Both the position numbers and the translations under genes were made by a program. 64,000 nt of DNA from Photobacterium atrarenae. GTDB taxonomy: Bacteria; Pseudomonadota; Gammaproteobacteria; Enterobacterales; Vibrionaceae. The notes below the pieces were generated by a model that saw nothing but the letters and a program-made list of their open reading frames with translations, was not told the origin of the DNA and made no database searches. Positions 17,701 through 33,907 of this stretch are shown piece by piece. Numbering within the stretch: the stretch's first letter is position 1; every line of letters starts with the position of its first letter. The DNA is taken from assembly GCF_024380015.1 (NCBI RefSeq), contig NZ_CP101508.1:3224902-3288901 (forward strand), written 5' to 3'.

Positions 17701-18189
17701 TCAACCCCATGCATCCTGCAGTAGTTTCGCGAACTTACTATTGTAGGTCCCATTCCCGTTGAGTTTGATATTCAGCTCAGTCCCATCCGGTGACAGGCTA
17801 AAGCTGGTATCACGCTCAGTGATCTTGCTTTGACCACTGAAATTCAATTTCTTCAGCTTACTGAATTCTGCTTTATACAGCTCGGCATGATCAATGGTGG
17901 TACACAGCGCCACCATATCGTCATAAATGTTATTAACCTGACCACCAACCCAGCCCGCCACGTTGACTGGATCCACGCGTGCTTCCTGATAGTCATACCC
18001 GGACCAAGCTTGCCAGTCGATACTGGCTTTCAGCTCAGCATTCCCACATTTTTGTTGGACCCGGGCGACCTCGCTTTCAACGACATCCTGAGACACCAGT
18101 TGCTTGGCTTTCACCTTGAGCCCCGCGGCGTTGGCGCCGCCAACCAGCGACATAGCACATAAAACCAGAGCAATGTGACGATATTTCAT
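17701..18189 (-). CDS. Exported protein of unknown function, 162 residues
   Basis: I do not recognise this family. MKYRHIALVLCAMSLVGGANA is a clear signal peptide with an A-N-A cleavage site, so the product is probably periplasmic. The mature part has two cysteines (QQKCGNAEL and ALCTTIDH) that could form one disulphide, a mixed alpha/beta pattern and a serine/threonine-rich end. It is the first gene of a pair with the exported protein ending at 16926. The upstream 137 bp to nudC contain no clear terminator. Confidence 0.75.
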   Translation of the reverse strand: MKYRHIALVLCAMSLVGGANAAGLKVKAKQLVSQDVVESEVARVQQKCGNAELKASIDWQAWSGYDYQEARVDPVNVAGWVGGQVNNIYDDMVALCTTIDHAELYKAEFSKLKKLNFSGQSKITERDTSFSLSPDGTELNIKLNGNGTYNSKFAKLLQDAWG

Positions 18190-18326
18190 AACAACCTCAG
18201 TTCATATTTATTTCAAGTTTATGAGCGGTGTTGTATATTATTTTGGCGCTCACATCTACACCTGGCCCAAATGAAATTCGGAATATGAAGCAGTATCGTA
18301 CAACGGTGTAATTGAGTTTATTCTCA

Positions 18327-19100
18327 TCACATTAGCTCAATCGTCGCCTCGATCAGCGCCCGGGCAATGGTACCCGGTGGTGCCAACGGTGGCAGGTGCG
18401 CGGCATCAGCCCAGATCGCATCACTGAGCTCGGTATAGTCCGGTTTGAGTGTCCCGCCGGCATAATCGGCCAGAAACCCCATCATCAGGTTGGAGGGAAA
18501 CGCCCACGGCTGACTGCCGAAATAGCGGATATTGGTGATCTCAATCCCGGTTTCTTCCATCACTTCCCGAGCCACACACTGCTCCAGGGTTTCGCCGGCT
18601 TCGACAAATCCTGCAATGACGGTATACATCCCGGTTTTATGCCTTGGGTGTTGCGCCAGCAGAATTTGATTCTCTTTTCGTACTGCCACGATCACGCAGG
18701 GAGAGAGGCGGGGATAATGATGGGCCTGGCATCCCTGACAGTGCATCGCCAACTCGTGGCGGGCCAGCACACAGCGCGCACCGCAGATGGCGCAAAACGC
18801 CTGGCTGGAGAGCATATGCGACAACTGCGTCGCCTTACCGGCCAAGCTGAATAATTCGCCATCCAGATGTAGTAATTCCCTTTGAGAATAAAACCTACCT
18901 TGGTCATTACTTTCAGTCACTTCGAGCCAATACACCGGCTTCCCCTGAAAATGACCAATTAAGCGAGCATTCTCGCAAGAAAATACCAACTGCTTCGGTG
19001 TCATGAGAGGAAGTGTTTGATTTTCTAAATATAATTGGCGTTCTCTCACGATGCACCAATAGGCGGCCTCTTGGTTATTTAACATCAATGTTACATCCAT
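18327..19100 (-). CDS. nudC: NAD(+) diphosphatase / NAD-capped RNA decapping Nudix hydrolase
   Basis: NudC cleaves the pyrophosphate of NADH and removes NAD caps from RNA 5' ends. The 257-residue protein has the zinc ribbon CAICGARC...CQGC (residues ~98-121) and a complete Nudix box GFVEAGETLEQCVAREVMEETG. The family's downstream SQPWAFPSNLMM motif marks the NADH-pyrophosphatase subgroup. The start is uncertain: the ATG at 19100 has its SD (AAGG) almost touching it, and the ATG at 19085 has GGA at a better distance. It is divergent from rsd. Confidence 0.94.
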   Translation of the reverse strand: MDVTLMLNNQEAAYWCIVRERQLYLENQTLPLMTPKQLVFSCENARLIGHFQGKPVYWLEVTESNDQGRFYSQRELLHLDGELFSLAGKATQLSHMLSSQAFCAICGARCVLARHELAMHCQGCQAHHYPRLSPCVIVAVRKENQILLAQHPRHKTGMYTVIAGFVEAGETLEQCVAREVMEETGIEITNIRYFGSQPWAFPSNLMMGFLADYAGGTLKPDYTELSDAIWADAAHLPPLAPPGTIARALIEATIELM

Positions 19101-19233
19101 CCTTGCAGGGTTAGTTTTTTACTGGCAATCTAAACTTATCGCGGAGTCAATCCGTCAGACAAGGGTCTCTTTTTAAAGAGATTCAACTGTAGTCTAGTCA
19201 GTATTGATACTGGCCGATCATGAGGGCATGGTC

Positions 19234-19716
19234 ATGCTAAGTAAATTCGAGCAAGTTCAACAACAGTGGGGCGGCACCAGCGATGTCATCGATCACTGGC
19301 TGATGTCGAGGCAACAACTGCTCATCGACTATTGCAAGCTCGCGGGGCTTCCCCCCTTTGAGCACAAACAACGCCAGCTTCCGACCGCGGCGCAGCTACA
19401 ACTCTTTTCCCAACAGTTAGTCGATTATATCTCTGAAGGTCACTTCAAAATCTATGACATGGTGATGGCCCGCTGGAATGCCACCGGCTACTCCCCTACG
19501 GAAGAAATTTCGACCCTATACTCCCAGATCACCGAAACCACCGATCCGCTGCTGAATTTCACGGATCGCTACGGCGATATCAAAGAAGATGACGAGATCC
19601 CCGACTTTGATAACGACTTGTCTGCTGTCGGTGAATTGATTGAATCACGCTTTGAGCTGGAAGACGAATTAATTGAGCTGATCAGCGAAAGTCTGGCTTG
19701 CCCACCGGGCGCCTGA
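19234..19716 (+). CDS. rsd: Anti-sigma70 regulator Rsd
   Basis: Rsd binds sigma70 and keeps it from core polymerase, favouring alternative sigma factors when growth slows. The protein is about 160 residues, the family size, and is all-helical. Landmarks are DHWLMSRQQLLIDYCKLAGL near the start, DYISEGHFKIYDMV, and ESRFELEDELIELI near the end. The frame is open from 19204, but the ATG at 19234 has GAGGG about 8-9 nt upstream and matches the homologous N-terminus. It sits next to rpoC, encoding polymerase beta', on the opposite strand and convergent. Confidence 0.93.
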   Translation: MLSKFEQVQQQWGGTSDVIDHWLMSRQQLLIDYCKLAGLPPFEHKQRQLPTAAQLQLFSQQLVDYISEGHFKIYDMVMARWNATGYSPTEEISTLYSQITETTDPLLNFTDRYGDIKEDDEIPDFDNDLSAVGELIESRFELEDELIELISESLACPPGA

Positions 19717-19923
19717 GCTTTACCAGCACTCAGTCCTGTCCTCCACCAGCCTGACTCGTTTCGGGCTGGTTAACAAACCTGCACGTCACGCACTGTCCAT
19801 GACCGCCATGCTGTTGCTGGTCATCGCACAATGTCCGGCTCTCACCAAACCTAATTCTCAACAAACAGTGCTGACAGCTTTGAACAACGGCCTGTCTGCA
19901 CCTGCGGCCAAGTACAGATAATA

Positions 19924-19949
19924 AAAAGGGTACCCGAAGGTACCCTTTT
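19924..19949. terminator. Terminator of the rpoBC operon (bidirectional)
   Basis: A perfect 11-bp stem (19924-19934 with 19939-19949) with loop CGAA is flanked by A and T runs. It stops rpoC on the minus strand and may also stop rsd. I see nothing else in the 19717-19972 gap. Confidence 0.93.
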
Positions 19950-19972
19950 CAATCAGTGCGATAAACGCGAGA

Positions 19973-24190
<4,218 letters not shown>

Positions 24191-24219
24191 ATTCGGCTCC
24201 TGTGAGGAGTTGACCCATA

Positions 24220-24243
24220 AAGGCGCCAGTCTTCTGGCGCCTT
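24220..24243 (-). promoter_or_regulatory. Hairpin between rpoB and rpoC
   Basis: A perfect 10-bp stem (24220-24229 with 24234-24243) with a 4-nt loop lies in the 100-bp gap. No T-run follows on the minus strand, so it is more likely a processing or stability element than a terminator. Confidence 0.5.
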
Positions 24244-24290
24244 CATATTTATACCGGTTTGACTAATAAGTATAGGTAACCAACCTAAGC

Positions 24291-27200
24291 TTATTCGTCT
24301 TCCAGCTCGATGTTGATACCCAACGAGCGGATCTCTTTCAACAGTACGTTGAACGATTCCGGCATACCTGGTTCCATACGATGGTCGCCATCGACGATGT
24401 TCTTATACATCTTCGTACGGCCGTTCACGTCATCCGACTTAACGGTTAGCATTTCCTGCAGGGTATATGCCGCGCCGTATGCTTCCAGCGCCCACACTTC
24501 CATCTCACCGAAACGCTGACCACCGAACTGTGCTTTACCACCCAGCGGCTGCTGAGTAACCAGGCTGTAAGAACCGGTAGAACGGGCGTGCATCTTGTCA
24601 TCAACCAGGTGGTTCAGTTTCAGCATGTACATGTAACCAACAGTTACAGGACGCTCAAACTTGTCACCGGTGCGACCGTCAAACAGAGTCAGCTGACCAG
24701 ATTCTGGCAGATCACCCAGCTTCAGCAGCTCTTTGATTGACGGCTCAGGCGCGCCATCAAAGACCGGGGTCGCAATCGGCAGACCGCCACGCAGGTTCTG
24801 GATCAAGGTGCGAACTTCATCGTCTGACAGGGCAGCAATGTCAACTTTCTGGCGTGTGTCACCCAGATCGTAAACCTTCTGCAGGAACTCACGGAACTTG
24901 TGTAGTTCTTGCTGCTGCTTCAGCATCTCGTTGATCTTGTCACCGATACCTTTCGCTGCCAGACCCAGGTGGGTCTCCAGGATCTGACCGATGTTCATAC
25001 GAGACGGTACACCCAGTGGGTTCAGTACGATATCAACCGTCTGACCTTTCTCATCGTACGGCATGTCTTCAACAGGGTTAATCTTCGAGATAACACCCTT
25101 GTTACCGTGACGACCGGCCATCTTATCACCCGGCTGGATGCGACGTTTCACGGCCAGATAAACCTTAACGATCTTCAGTACGCCCGGCGCCAGATCATCA
25201 CCCTGTGTGATCTTGCGACGCTTGGTTTCGAACTTCTTATCGAATTCGGCTTTCAGCTCGTCGTACTGCTCGGCCAGCTGCTCCAGCTGGTTCTGCTGGG
25301 CTTCGTCGTCCAGCGTCTGTGCGAACAGTTTTTCGCGATCCATCGACAGCAGTTTGTCTTCGCTGTAACCGGCTGCCAGCAGCAGGGTGCGAACACGTGC
25401 CAGAAGGCCACCCTCAAGGATTTGGAACTCCTCGGTGATGTCTTTCTTCGCTTCTTTGAGCTGCATCTCTTCGATTTCAAGCGCACGCTTGTCTTTCTCC
25501 ACGCCATCGCGGGTAAAGACTTGAACGTCGATAATCGTACCAGAGACAGAGTTCGGTACACGCAGAGAAGAGTCTTTCACGTCAGACGCTTTCTCACCGA
25601 AGATCGCACGCAGCAGCTTCTCTTCCGGTGTCAGCTGAGTTTCACCTTTTGGTGTCACCTTACCAACCAGGATGTCGCCGCCTTTCACTTCAGCACCGAT
25701 GTAAACGATACCTGACTCATCCAGCTTCGACAGCGCAGCTTCACCCACGTTCGGGATATCGGCTGTGATTTCTTCCGCGCCCAGCTTGGTATCACGCGCC
25801 ACACAAGACAGTTCTTGAATGTGGATCGTGGTCAGACGGTCTTCCTGAACTACACGCTCAGAAACAAGGATGGAATCCTCGAAGTTGTAACCGTTCCAAG
25901 GCATGAACGCGATACGCATGTTCTGGCCCAGAGCCAGCTCACCCAGATCAGTTGACGGGCCGTCAGCCAGGACATCGCCACGCGCAACCGGCTCACCCGG
26001 CATCACTGTTGGACGCTGGTTGATACAGGTGTTCTGGTTCGAACGGGTGTACTTGGTCAGGTTGTAGATGTCGATACCGGCTTCGCCTGGTACCAGCTCG
26101 TCTTCGTTGACTTTCACAACGATGCGAGATGCATCCACCGACTGGATCATACCGCCACGTTTGGCTACGGCTGTTACACCGGAGTCAACCGCTACGTTAC
26201 GCTCGATACCGGTACCAACCAGCGGCTTGTCTGCACGCAGTGTTGGGACTGCCTGACGTTGCATGTTCGCACCCATCAGGGCACGGTTCGCATCATCGTG
26301 TTCCAGGAACGGGATCAGGGATGCCGCCACCGATACAACCTGGTTGGTTGCAACGTCCATGTACTGAACGTGATCGCGTGGGTGCAGACCGGATTCACCT
26401 TTCTGGCGAGCGGTGATCAGTTCGTCAGCGAAAGAGCCATCTTCGTTCAGCGCGGCGTTCGCCTGCGCAATCACGTAGTGACCTTCTTCAATGGCAGACA
26501 GGTAATCAATTTCTTCGGTTACCTTGCCGTCGATGACTTTACGGTATGGGGTTTCCAGGAAACCGTAAGCATTACACTGTGCAAAGGCAGACAGTGAGTT
26601 GATCAGACCGATGTTCGGACCTTCAGGGGTTTCGATAGGACACAGGCGACCGTAGTGGGTTGCGTGGACGTCTCGAACCTCAAAGCCAGCACGTTCACGT
26701 GTCAGACCACCTGGACCAAGCGCCGAGATACGACGTTTGTGAGTAACTTCTGACAGTGGGTTGTTCTGATCCATAAACTGAGACAGCTGAGAAGAGCCAA
26801 AGAACTCTTTCACTGCCGCAGAAATTGGCTTCGCGTTGATCAGATCCTGAGGCATGACATTGTCAAGGTCACCCAGGCTCAGACGCTCTTTCACCGCACG
26901 CTCAACACGGACCAGACCGACACGGAATTGGTTTTCTGCCATCTCGCCTACAGAGCGAATACGACGGTTGCCCAGGTGGTCGATATCATCGACTTCACCT
27001 TTACCATTACGGATGTCGATCAGCTTACGCATCACATCGATGATGTCGTCATGATCCAGGGTACCCGGGCCAGTCGTTTCATCACGGTTCAGAGAGCTGT
27101 TGAACTTCATCCGGCCTACGGCAGACAGATCGTAACGATCTTCGGTGAAGAACAGGCTTTCGAACAGCTGCTCAGCGGCTTCACGTGTCGGCGGCTCGCC

Positions 27201-28316
27201 CGGACGCATCATGCGGTAGATTTCTACCAGTGCGCTCAGACGGTCAGTCGTGCTGTCAATACGCACGGTTTCCGACATGTAGGGGCCAAAGTCCAGATCA
27301 TTGGTAAACAGGACTTCCAGTGACTTGTGGCCAGCTTGTGACAACAGTGCCAGCGCTTCCAGGCTCAGTTCCTGGTTCGCAGCCACGATCAGTTCACCTG
27401 TTTCTTCGTTCACATAGTCACGAGAAGCAATTTTGCCAACAATGTATTCAACAGGCACTTCGATATGATCGACACCGTCTTTGCCAAGCTGGCGAATGTG
27501 ACGGGCCGTAATACGGCGGCCTTTTTCTACGTAGAGCTTACCGTTCGCTTCGATATCAAAGCTGGCAGTTTCACCGCGCAGACGCTCCGGAACCAGCTCC
27601 ATCACCAAAGATTTACCCTGAACTTCGAACTTCACTTTCTCGAAGAACATGTCCAGGATCTGCTCGGTGTTGTAGCCTAGTGCACGCAGAATGATTGATG
27701 CTGGTAGCTTACGACGACGGTCGATACGTACGAATACGTTATCCTTAGGATCAAATTCGAAATCCAACCATGAGCCACGGTAAGGGATGACGCGTGCATT
27801 GTAGAGCACTTTACCTGAGGAGTGGGTTTTACCCTTATCGCTGTCGAAGAAGACACCCGGGCTACGGTGCAGCTGGGATACGATAACCCTCTCGGTACCG
27901 TTAATAACGAATGTACCGTTATCTGTCATGAGCGGAATTTCGCCCATGTAAACTTCTTGTTCTTTGATGTCTTTGACAGTGCCCGCAGGTGCGTCTTTAT
28001 CGTACATGACAAGACGTAGCTTCACGCGTAGCGGCGCAGAGTAAGTTACACCCCGAATCTGACATTCTTTAACATCGAAGACCGGCTCACCGAGACGATA
28101 GCTAACGTATTGCAGCTCGGAATTGCCGTTATAGCTCTGAATTGGGAAAACAGAACGAAAGGCAGCTTCTAGACCGTAATGCCCTTCCGGATCCTGCTCG
28201 ATGAACTTATCAAAAGACTCAAGCTGGATCGACAGCAAGTAAGGTACATCCAATACTTGTGGACGCTTACCAAAATCCTTACGGATACGCTTTTTCTCGG
28301 TATAAGAGTAAACCAT
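24291..28316 (-). CDS. rpoB: DNA-directed RNA polymerase subunit beta
   Basis: This is the second large polymerase subunit, forming one side of the cleft and the rifampicin pocket. The 1341-residue protein is almost colinear with the E. coli subunit. The rifampicin cluster reads [18 protein letters not shown] followed by ISALGPGGL. The residues that usually change in resistant mutants (Asp of FMDQN, His of THKRR, Ser of RISALG) are wild-type, so the sequence predicts sensitivity at this site. The C-terminus LEDE is intact. The gene is preceded by an attenuator-like hairpin. Confidence 0.99.
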   Translation of the reverse strand: MVYSYTEKKRIRKDFGKRPQVLDVPYLLSIQLESFDKFIEQDPEGHYGLEAAFRSVFPIQSYNGNSELQYVSYRLGEPVFDVKECQIRGVTYSAPLRVKLRLVMYDKDAPAGTVKDIKEQEVYMGEIPLMTDNGTFVINGTERVIVSQLHRSPGVFFDSDKGKTHSSGKVLYNARVIPYRGSWLDFEFDPKDNVFVRIDRRRKLPASIILRALGYNTEQILDMFFEKVKFEVQGKSLVMELVPERLRGETASFDIEANGKLYVEKGRRITARHIRQLGKDGVDHIEVPVEYIVGKIASRDYVNEETGELIVAANQELSLEALALLSQAGHKSLEVLFTNDLDFGPYMSETVRIDSTTDRLSALVEIYRMMRPGEPPTREAAEQLFESLFFTEDRYDLSAVGRMKFNSSLNRDETTGPGTLDHDDIIDVMRKLIDIRNGKGEVDDIDHLGNRRIRSVGEMAENQFRVGLVRVERAVKERLSLGDLDNVMPQDLINAKPISAAVKEFFGSSQLSQFMDQNNPLSEVTHKRRISALGPGGLTRERAGFEVRDVHATHYGRLCPIETPEGPNIGLINSLSAFAQCNAYGFLETPYRKVIDGKVTEEIDYLSAIEEGHYVIAQANAALNEDGSFADELITARQKGESGLHPRDHVQYMDVATNQVVSVAASLIPFLEHDDANRALMGANMQRQAVPTLRADKPLVGTGIERNVAVDSGVTAVAKRGGMIQSVDASRIVVKVNEDELVPGEAGIDIYNLTKYTRSNQNTCINQRPTVMPGEPVARGDVLADGPSTDLGELALGQNMRIAFMPWNGYNFEDSILVSERVVQEDRLTTIHIQELSCVARDTKLGAEEITADIPNVGEAALSKLDESGIVYIGAEVKGGDILVGKVTPKGETQLTPEEKLLRAIFGEKASDVKDSSLRVPNSVSGTIIDVQVFTRDGVEKDKRALEIEEMQLKEAKKDITEEFQILEGGLLARVRTLLLAAGYSEDKLLSMDREKLFAQTLDDEAQQNQLEQLAEQYDELKAEFDKKFETKRRKITQGDDLAPGVLKIVKVYLAVKRRIQPGDKMAGRHGNKGVISKINPVEDMPYDEKGQTVDIVLNPLGVPSRMNIGQILETHLGLAAKGIGDKINEMLKQQQELHKFREFLQKVYDLGDTRQKVDIAALSDDEVRTLIQNLRGGLPIATPVFDGAPEPSIKELLKLGDLPESGQLTLFDGRTGDKFERPVTVGYMYMLKLNHLVDDKMHARSTGSYSLVTQQPLGGKAQFGGQRFGEMEVWALEAYGAAYTLQEMLTVKSDDVNGRTKMYKNIVDGDHRMEPGMPESFNVLLKEIRSLGINIELEDE

Positions 28317-28475
28317 AGGTTCCTCAGATCGCTGATAAGTGATCCAAACTACCTCGAGTAAGAGGCAGTGACTAATAACACTGTTTATTGTAGGTTCAGC
28401 ATTCCGTTGAATACTGTTTTTTGCACGGGACGTGGTCGCAAAACAATGTGAAAAACACCACTACCCTACAGCGCA

Positions 28476-28501
28476 AAAAGGCCGGTGGCTATTTAGCCAC
28501 C
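28476..28501 (-). terminator. Attenuator between rplL and rpoB
   Basis: On the minus strand, GGTGGCT/AGCCACC (28484-28490 with 28495-28501) is followed by GGCCTTTTTGCG. It lies where E. coli has the partial terminator that lowers rpoBC output relative to the ribosomal protein genes. The remaining ~150 bp to rpoB contain no gene. Confidence 0.75.
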
Positions 28502-28539
28502 AGCCATTAGCCTTTCCAGGCTAAGAAATTAAGTAATTA

Positions 28540-28908
28540 TTACTTAACTTCAACAGAAGCACCAGCTTCTTCAAGTTGAGCTTTCAGAGCTTCAGCTTCG
28601 TCTTTCTCGATACCTTCTTTCAGAGGTGCTGGAGCGCCGTCAACCAGAGCTTTCGCTTCTTTCAGACCCAGGCCAGTTGCGCCACGTACTGCTTTGATTA
28701 CAGCAACTTTGTTACCGCCAGCAGAAGTCAGGATTACGTCGAATTCAGTTTGCTCTTCAGCAGCTTCACCTGCTGCTGCGCCGCCTGCTACAACTGCAGC
28801 TGCAGCAGTAACACCGAATTTCTCTTCCATAGCTTCGATCAGCTCAACAACTTGCATTACAGACATTTCTGCAACTGCGTCTAGGATTTGCTCGTTAGTG
28901 ATAGACAT
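28540..28908 (-). CDS. rplL: 50S ribosomal protein L7/L12
   Basis: This is the acidic stalk protein that binds as dimers to L10 and recruits translation factors such as EF-Tu and EF-G. It has 122 residues, with an N-terminal dimerisation domain ([33 protein letters not shown]), an alanine-rich hinge near residues 36-50, and a C-terminal factor-binding domain containing [23 protein letters not shown]. It is 61 bp after rplJ in the same message. Confidence 0.99.
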   Translation of the reverse strand: MSITNEQILDAVAEMSVMQVVELIEAMEEKFGVTAAAAVVAGGAAAGEAAEEQTEFDVILTSAGGNKVAVIKAVRGATGLGLKEAKALVDGAPAPLKEGIEKDEAEALKAQLEEAGASVEVK

Positions 28909-28969
28909 AACAATTCTCTTTTAAAGTCAACAATTAGTTTAAGTAGCAACCAGGTGAAAGCAAGGGCAA

Positions 28970-29464
28970 TTAAGCCGCAGCTTCTTCTTTCTGATCGCGA
29001 ACAGCTGCGATAGTACGGACCAGCTTGCCAGCAGACGCTTCTTTCATGCACATCATCAGACGTGCAATCGCTTCGTCGTAAGTTGGTAGAGTCGCTAGTA
29101 CTTCAACGTCGGCAACAGCGCCTTCGAATGCAGCAGATTTGATCTCGAATTCTTTGTTCTCTTTCGCGAAGTCTTTGAACAGACGCGCGGCAGCACCTGG
29201 GTGCTCATTAGAGAAACCAATCAGTGTAGGACCAACAAATGTCTCAGTCAGACATTCGAAGTCAGTACCTTCCACTGCACGACGAGCCAGGGTATTACGA
29301 ACAACTTTCAGGTAAACGCCGTTTTCACGAGCTTGTTTACGCAGAGAAGTCATCGCACCCACAGCAACGCCACGAGAGTCAGCAACAACTGCAGACAGGG
29401 CACCATTGGCAGCTTCGTTGACTTCAGCAACAATTGCTTTTTTGTCTTGAAGGTTCAATGCCAT
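28970..29464 (-). CDS. rplJ: 50S ribosomal protein L10
   Basis: L10 is the base of the L7/L12 stalk. It binds 23S rRNA with its N-terminal domain and the L12 dimers with its C-terminal helix. It has 164 residues, with [19 protein letters not shown] at the start and [14 protein letters not shown] in the RNA-binding domain. In relatives L10 in complex with L12 represses its own message by binding the leader, and that leader space is present here upstream. Confidence 0.99.
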   Translation of the reverse strand: MALNLQDKKAIVAEVNEAANGALSAVVADSRGVAVGAMTSLRKQARENGVYLKVVRNTLARRAVEGTDFECLTETFVGPTLIGFSNEHPGAAARLFKDFAKENKEFEIKSAAFEGAVADVEVLATLPTYDEAIARLMMCMKEASAGKLVRTIAAVRDQKEEAAA

Positions 29465-29717
29465 TGGATTTGCTCCTGGATTTAAGCCGGGTTCCCCCGG
29501 ACATTACACCACTCACTGCCACTATGGCAGGAGAGTTCTTACGGCGCAGATCCAAGAAAGACATACATCAATCATGTTCTGGCACCGTCTACGTAGGTCA
29601 TATTAAGTTCCGAAGAACACCTACGGTCTTTGACGAAGGCTGAATTACATCAAGCAATTCAGCCTCAGCCATGAATTCGGAAGCGCGAATTATACACGAA
29701 TTACGCGCTTCTGCAAA
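29465..29717 (-). promoter_or_regulatory. rplJ leader region (expected L10 autoregulatory leader)
   Basis: The 253-bp gap between rplA and rplJ has no gene. In enterobacteria and Vibrionaceae this space holds the rplJ promoter and a structured leader bound by the L10-L12 complex. The size and position fit. I did not fold the RNA, so the assignment is by context. Confidence 0.55.
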
Positions 29718-30855
<1,138 letters not shown>

Positions 30856-30914
30856 TGCTATTTACCTTATTTTGGGTTCAAACGTCTATCAGAGATAGAC
30901 TCCCCGTCTAACGA

Positions 30915-30949
30915 AAGGGCGCGAAATTGTAGTCCAATTTCACGCCCTT
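30915..30949 (-). terminator. Terminator-like stem between nusG and rplK
   Basis: A 15-bp stem (30915-30929 with 30935-30949, one G-U wobble on the minus strand) lies behind nusG. The following tract CTTTCGTTAG is only moderately T-rich. It separates secE-nusG from rplKA. Confidence 0.75.
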
Positions 30950-30975
30950 GACAACACCTGCTGACTATTTATTGA

Positions 30976-31521
30976 TCAGCTTTTTTCAACCTGGCCGAAC
31001 TCAAGTTCTACCGGTGTCGCACGGCCGAAGATCGATACAGACACCTTCAGGCGGCTCTTGTCGTAATCCACTTCTTCAACCACACCGTTAAAGTCGGCAA
31101 ACGGGCCGTCCGTAACACGGATAACTTCACCCGGCTCAAAGACCGTTTTATGCACAGGAGATTCGCTCGCCTGTTGCAGACGGTTCAGAATCGCATCCGC
31201 TTCTTTATCCGAGATAGGCGCCGGGCGATCTGAAGTACCGCCGATGAAGCCCATTACACGAGGGATGCTACGAACCAGATGCCAAGTTTCATCGTTCATC
31301 ACCATCTGAACCAGCACATAGCCAGGGAAGAACTTACGTTCACTTTTGCGGCGCTGGCCTGCACGCATCTCGACTACTTCCTCTGTCGGTACCAGCACCT
31401 CATCAAAGTAGTCTTCCATGCCATGCATTTTGATATGCTCACGCAGTGATTGTGCAACACGGCCTTCAAAACCAGAAAAAGCCTGCACGACATACCATCG
31501 TTTTTTTGGAGCTTCGCTCAT
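30976..31521 (-). CDS. nusG: Transcription termination/antitermination factor NusG
   Basis: NusG binds elongating polymerase over the cleft and links it to Rho or the ribosome. It has 181 residues. The NGN domain begins [21 protein letters not shown], and the C-terminal KOW domain contains [26 protein letters not shown]. It lies 11 bp after secE in a conserved two-gene operon. It is also needed in rRNA antitermination at the boxA sites found in both rrn operons here. Confidence 0.99.
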   Translation of the reverse strand: MSEAPKKRWYVVQAFSGFEGRVAQSLREHIKMHGMEDYFDEVLVPTEEVVEMRAGQRRKSERKFFPGYVLVQMVMNDETWHLVRSIPRVMGFIGGTSDRPAPISDKEADAILNRLQQASESPVHKTVFEPGEVIRVTDGPFADFNGVVEEVDYDKSRLKVSVSIFGRATPVELEFGQVEKS

Positions 31522-31532
31522 GAACTCTTACC

Positions 31533-31910
31533 TCACACACCGGTAACTAGGCGGACTAGACGGACCATGATGCCGTCGATACCCCACAAGGCTAACGCCA
31601 TAATGACAGTGACAGCTAAAACGATAAAGGTTGTCTGCGTAGCTTCCTGACGAGTAGGCCATACTACCTTGCGGACTTCCATGCGCGATTCACGGGCAAA
31701 CGTAATCGCGGTTTTACCTTTTGCCGTAAGTGCCGCAATACCACCAGCAGCCGCCACGAGGACAACTACAGCAGCAGCGCGGATCACCACGGAAACATCA
31801 CTGTACAGGTAATTACCAACCACAGCGGCAGCGAGCAGCGCAAATACAACGACCCACTTCAGGCCATCCATACTGCTTGAGCTGCTTTGGTTTTCGGCAT
31901 TCGCTTTCAT
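31533..31910 (-). CDS. secE: Preprotein translocase subunit SecE
   Basis: SecE is an essential part of the SecYEG protein-export channel in the inner membrane. It has 125 residues, with three hydrophobic segments (about 17-36, 42-62 and 92-113), as in the enterobacterial three-helix form. The conserved amphipathic stretch [21 protein letters not shown] lies before the last helix. It begins the secE-nusG operon. The 31911-32080 gap carries its promoter region and no gene. Confidence 0.98.
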   Translation of the reverse strand: MKANAENQSSSSSMDGLKWVVVFALLAAAVVGNYLYSDVSVVIRAAAVVVLVAAAGGIAALTAKGKTAITFARESRMEVRKVVWPTRQEATQTTFIVLAVTVIMALALWGIDGIMVRLVRLVTGV

Positions 31911-32080
31911 ACAACCAACCTGTAACTAGTCTCAATATAGACGAAAATAACCCCGCAAGTGCGAGGCCATAAATGAAGGAAAGCACTAAGGCTTTAATTA
32001 CAATACGAAAACTTCATATCAGTGAACTGCTTTTCTGCATTTTCGACCAAAAAACAAACAGAAAATTGCTCAAACGCAGA

Positions 32081-32107
32081 AAAAGGGCATCAAATGATGC
32101 CCTTTTT
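32081..32107. terminator. tufB terminator
   Basis: AAAAGGGCATCA (32081-32092) pairs with TGATGCCCTTTT (32095-32106), flanked by A's and T's. It lies 20 bp past the tufB stop on the minus strand. Confidence 0.92.
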
Positions 32108-32126
32108 AGTACCTAGTCGTCAAATA

Positions 32127-33311
32127 TTATTCAACGATCTTAGCTACAACACCAGCACCAACGGTACGGCCACCTTCACGGATTGCGAAGCGCAGACCTT
32201 CGTCCATCGCGATTGGTGCGATCAATGTCACAACCATCTTGATGTTGTCGCCTGGCATTACCATCTCAACGCCTTCTGGCAGCTCGATAGTACCAGTCAC
32301 GTCAGTTGTACGGAAGTAGAACTGTGGACGGTAGCCTTTGAAGAACGGCGTATGGCGGCCACCTTCGTCTTTAGACAGCACGTATACTTCAGACTCGAAA
32401 GTTGTGTGCGGAGTGATAGAACCTGGCTTCGCCAGTACTTGACCACGCTCAACTTCGTCACGCTTCGTACCACGCAGCAGAACACCAACGTTCTCACCGG
32501 CACGGCCTTCGTCCAGAAGTTTACGGAACATTTCAACGCCAGTACAAGTCGTCGTTGTCGTCTCTTTGATACCAACGATTTCTACTTCGTCACCAACAGT
32601 GATGATACCTTGCTCAACACGACCAGTTACAACAGTACCACGGCCCTGGATTGAGAATACGTCTTCGATTGGCAGGATGAATGGCAGATCGATCGCACGC
32701 TCTGGCTCTGGGATGTAGTTGTCAAGTGCTTCAGCCAACTCAACGATCTTGTCTTCCCACTCTTTCTCGCCGTTCAGGGCGCCCAGAGCAGAACCCATGA
32801 TTACTGGGCAGTCGTCACCTGGGAAGTCGTACTCAGACAGCAGTTCACGAACTTCCATTTCAACCAGCTCTAGCAGCTCTTCATCATCAACCATGTCACA
32901 CTTGTTCATGAATACGATGATGTAAGGGATACCAACCTGACGACCCAGCAGGATGTGCTCACGAGTCTGAGGCATAGGGCCATCAGTTGCAGCAACAACC
33001 AGGATACCACCGTCCATCTGCGCAGCACCGGTGATCATGTTTTTAACATAATCCGCGTGTCCTGGGCAGTCTACGTGTGCGTAGTGACGAGATGGCGTGT
33101 CGTACTCAACGTGAGAAGTTGCGATGGTGATACCGCGCTCACGCTCTTCCGGCGCATTATCGATCGATGCGAAGTCTTTTGCTTCACCGCCGTAAACTTT
33201 AGCCAGAGTAGTACAGATAGCTGCAGTCAGAGTCGTTTTACCGTGGTCAACGTGGCCGATAGTACCAACGTTAACGTGCGGTTTAGTACGTTCAAATTTT
33301 TCTTTAGACAT
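32127..33311 (-). CDS. tufB: Elongation factor Tu
   Basis: EF-Tu is the GTPase that delivers aminoacyl-tRNA to the ribosome. It has 394 residues, with all G motifs intact: [10 protein letters not shown] (G1), [12 protein letters not shown] around G2, [12 protein letters not shown] (G3) and MNKCDMVDD (G4). The four tRNA genes Thr, Tyr, Gly, Thr directly upstream on the same strand are the classical thrU-tyrU-glyT-thrT-tufB operon, so I use the symbol tufB. A second tuf copy may lie elsewhere. Confidence 0.98.
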   Translation of the reverse strand: MSKEKFERTKPHVNVGTIGHVDHGKTTLTAAICTTLAKVYGGEAKDFASIDNAPEERERGITIATSHVEYDTPSRHYAHVDCPGHADYVKNMITGAAQMDGGILVVAATDGPMPQTREHILLGRQVGIPYIIVFMNKCDMVDDEELLELVEMEVRELLSEYDFPGDDCPVIMGSALGALNGEKEWEDKIVELAEALDNYIPEPERAIDLPFILPIEDVFSIQGRGTVVTGRVEQGIITVGDEVEIVGIKETTTTTCTGVEMFRKLLDEGRAGENVGVLLRGTKRDEVERGQVLAKPGSITPHTTFESEVYVLSKDEGGRHTPFFKGYRPQFYFRTTDVTGTIELPEGVEMVMPGDNIKMVVTLIAPIAMDEGLRFAIREGGRTVGAGVVAKIVE

Positions 33312-33413
33312 GGATAGTCCCTCTAGGCACGGTATTTGGTGGCATTACGACCACACAACCAATCATGGGTTTGTAGAGTATATATCAAAAGAATTGACGT
33401 GACTTGAGGAGAG

Positions 33414-33489
33414 TGGTGCTGATAGGCGGATTTGAACCGCCGACCTCACCCTTACCAAGGGTGCGCTCTACCGACTGAGCTATATCAGC
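33414..33489 (-). tRNA. thrT: tRNA-Thr (GGT)
   Basis: A 76-nt cloverleaf starts GCTGATATAGCTCAGTCGG and ends with an encoded CCA. The anticodon loop CTTGGTAAG gives GGT. It is the tRNA nearest tufB, matching thrT of the classical operon. Confidence 0.97.
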
Positions 33490-33501
33490 ACACAAGAAGT
33501 G

Positions 33502-33576
<75 letters not shown>

Positions 33577-33614
33577 TAAACTCGTAACTCGTCAAGCTAT
33601 CAATCATTTGAAAA

Positions 33615-33699
<85 letters not shown>

Positions 33700-33735
33700 A
33701 GATTTTTACTACACTTTCACTCATCTAGGAGAAAG

Positions 33736-33811
<76 letters not shown>

Positions 33812-33824
33812 GTAAGTGCTGCGC

Positions 33825-33853
33825 ATTCTAGAGAATGATGGCATCGCTTGCAA
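33825..33853 (-). promoter_or_regulatory. Stable-RNA promoter of the tRNA-tufB operon
   Basis: On the minus strand, TTGCAA (33853-33848), a 17-bp spacer and TAGAAT (33830-33825) are followed by a GC-rich GCGCAGC discriminator. It is placed just upstream of the first tRNA and should be under stringent and Fis control. Confidence 0.78.
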
Positions 33854-33907
33854 TACCCTAAAGGCTATTTTTTTTTGTTTTCACCTTGAACGATGTAATT
33901 TTAACCA

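Noticed and set aside
26600..26790. Rifampicin-resistance substitution in rpoB
   Set aside because: The usual resistance positions in the cluster are wild-type. The EV instead of EI after PLS is a conservative, common difference.
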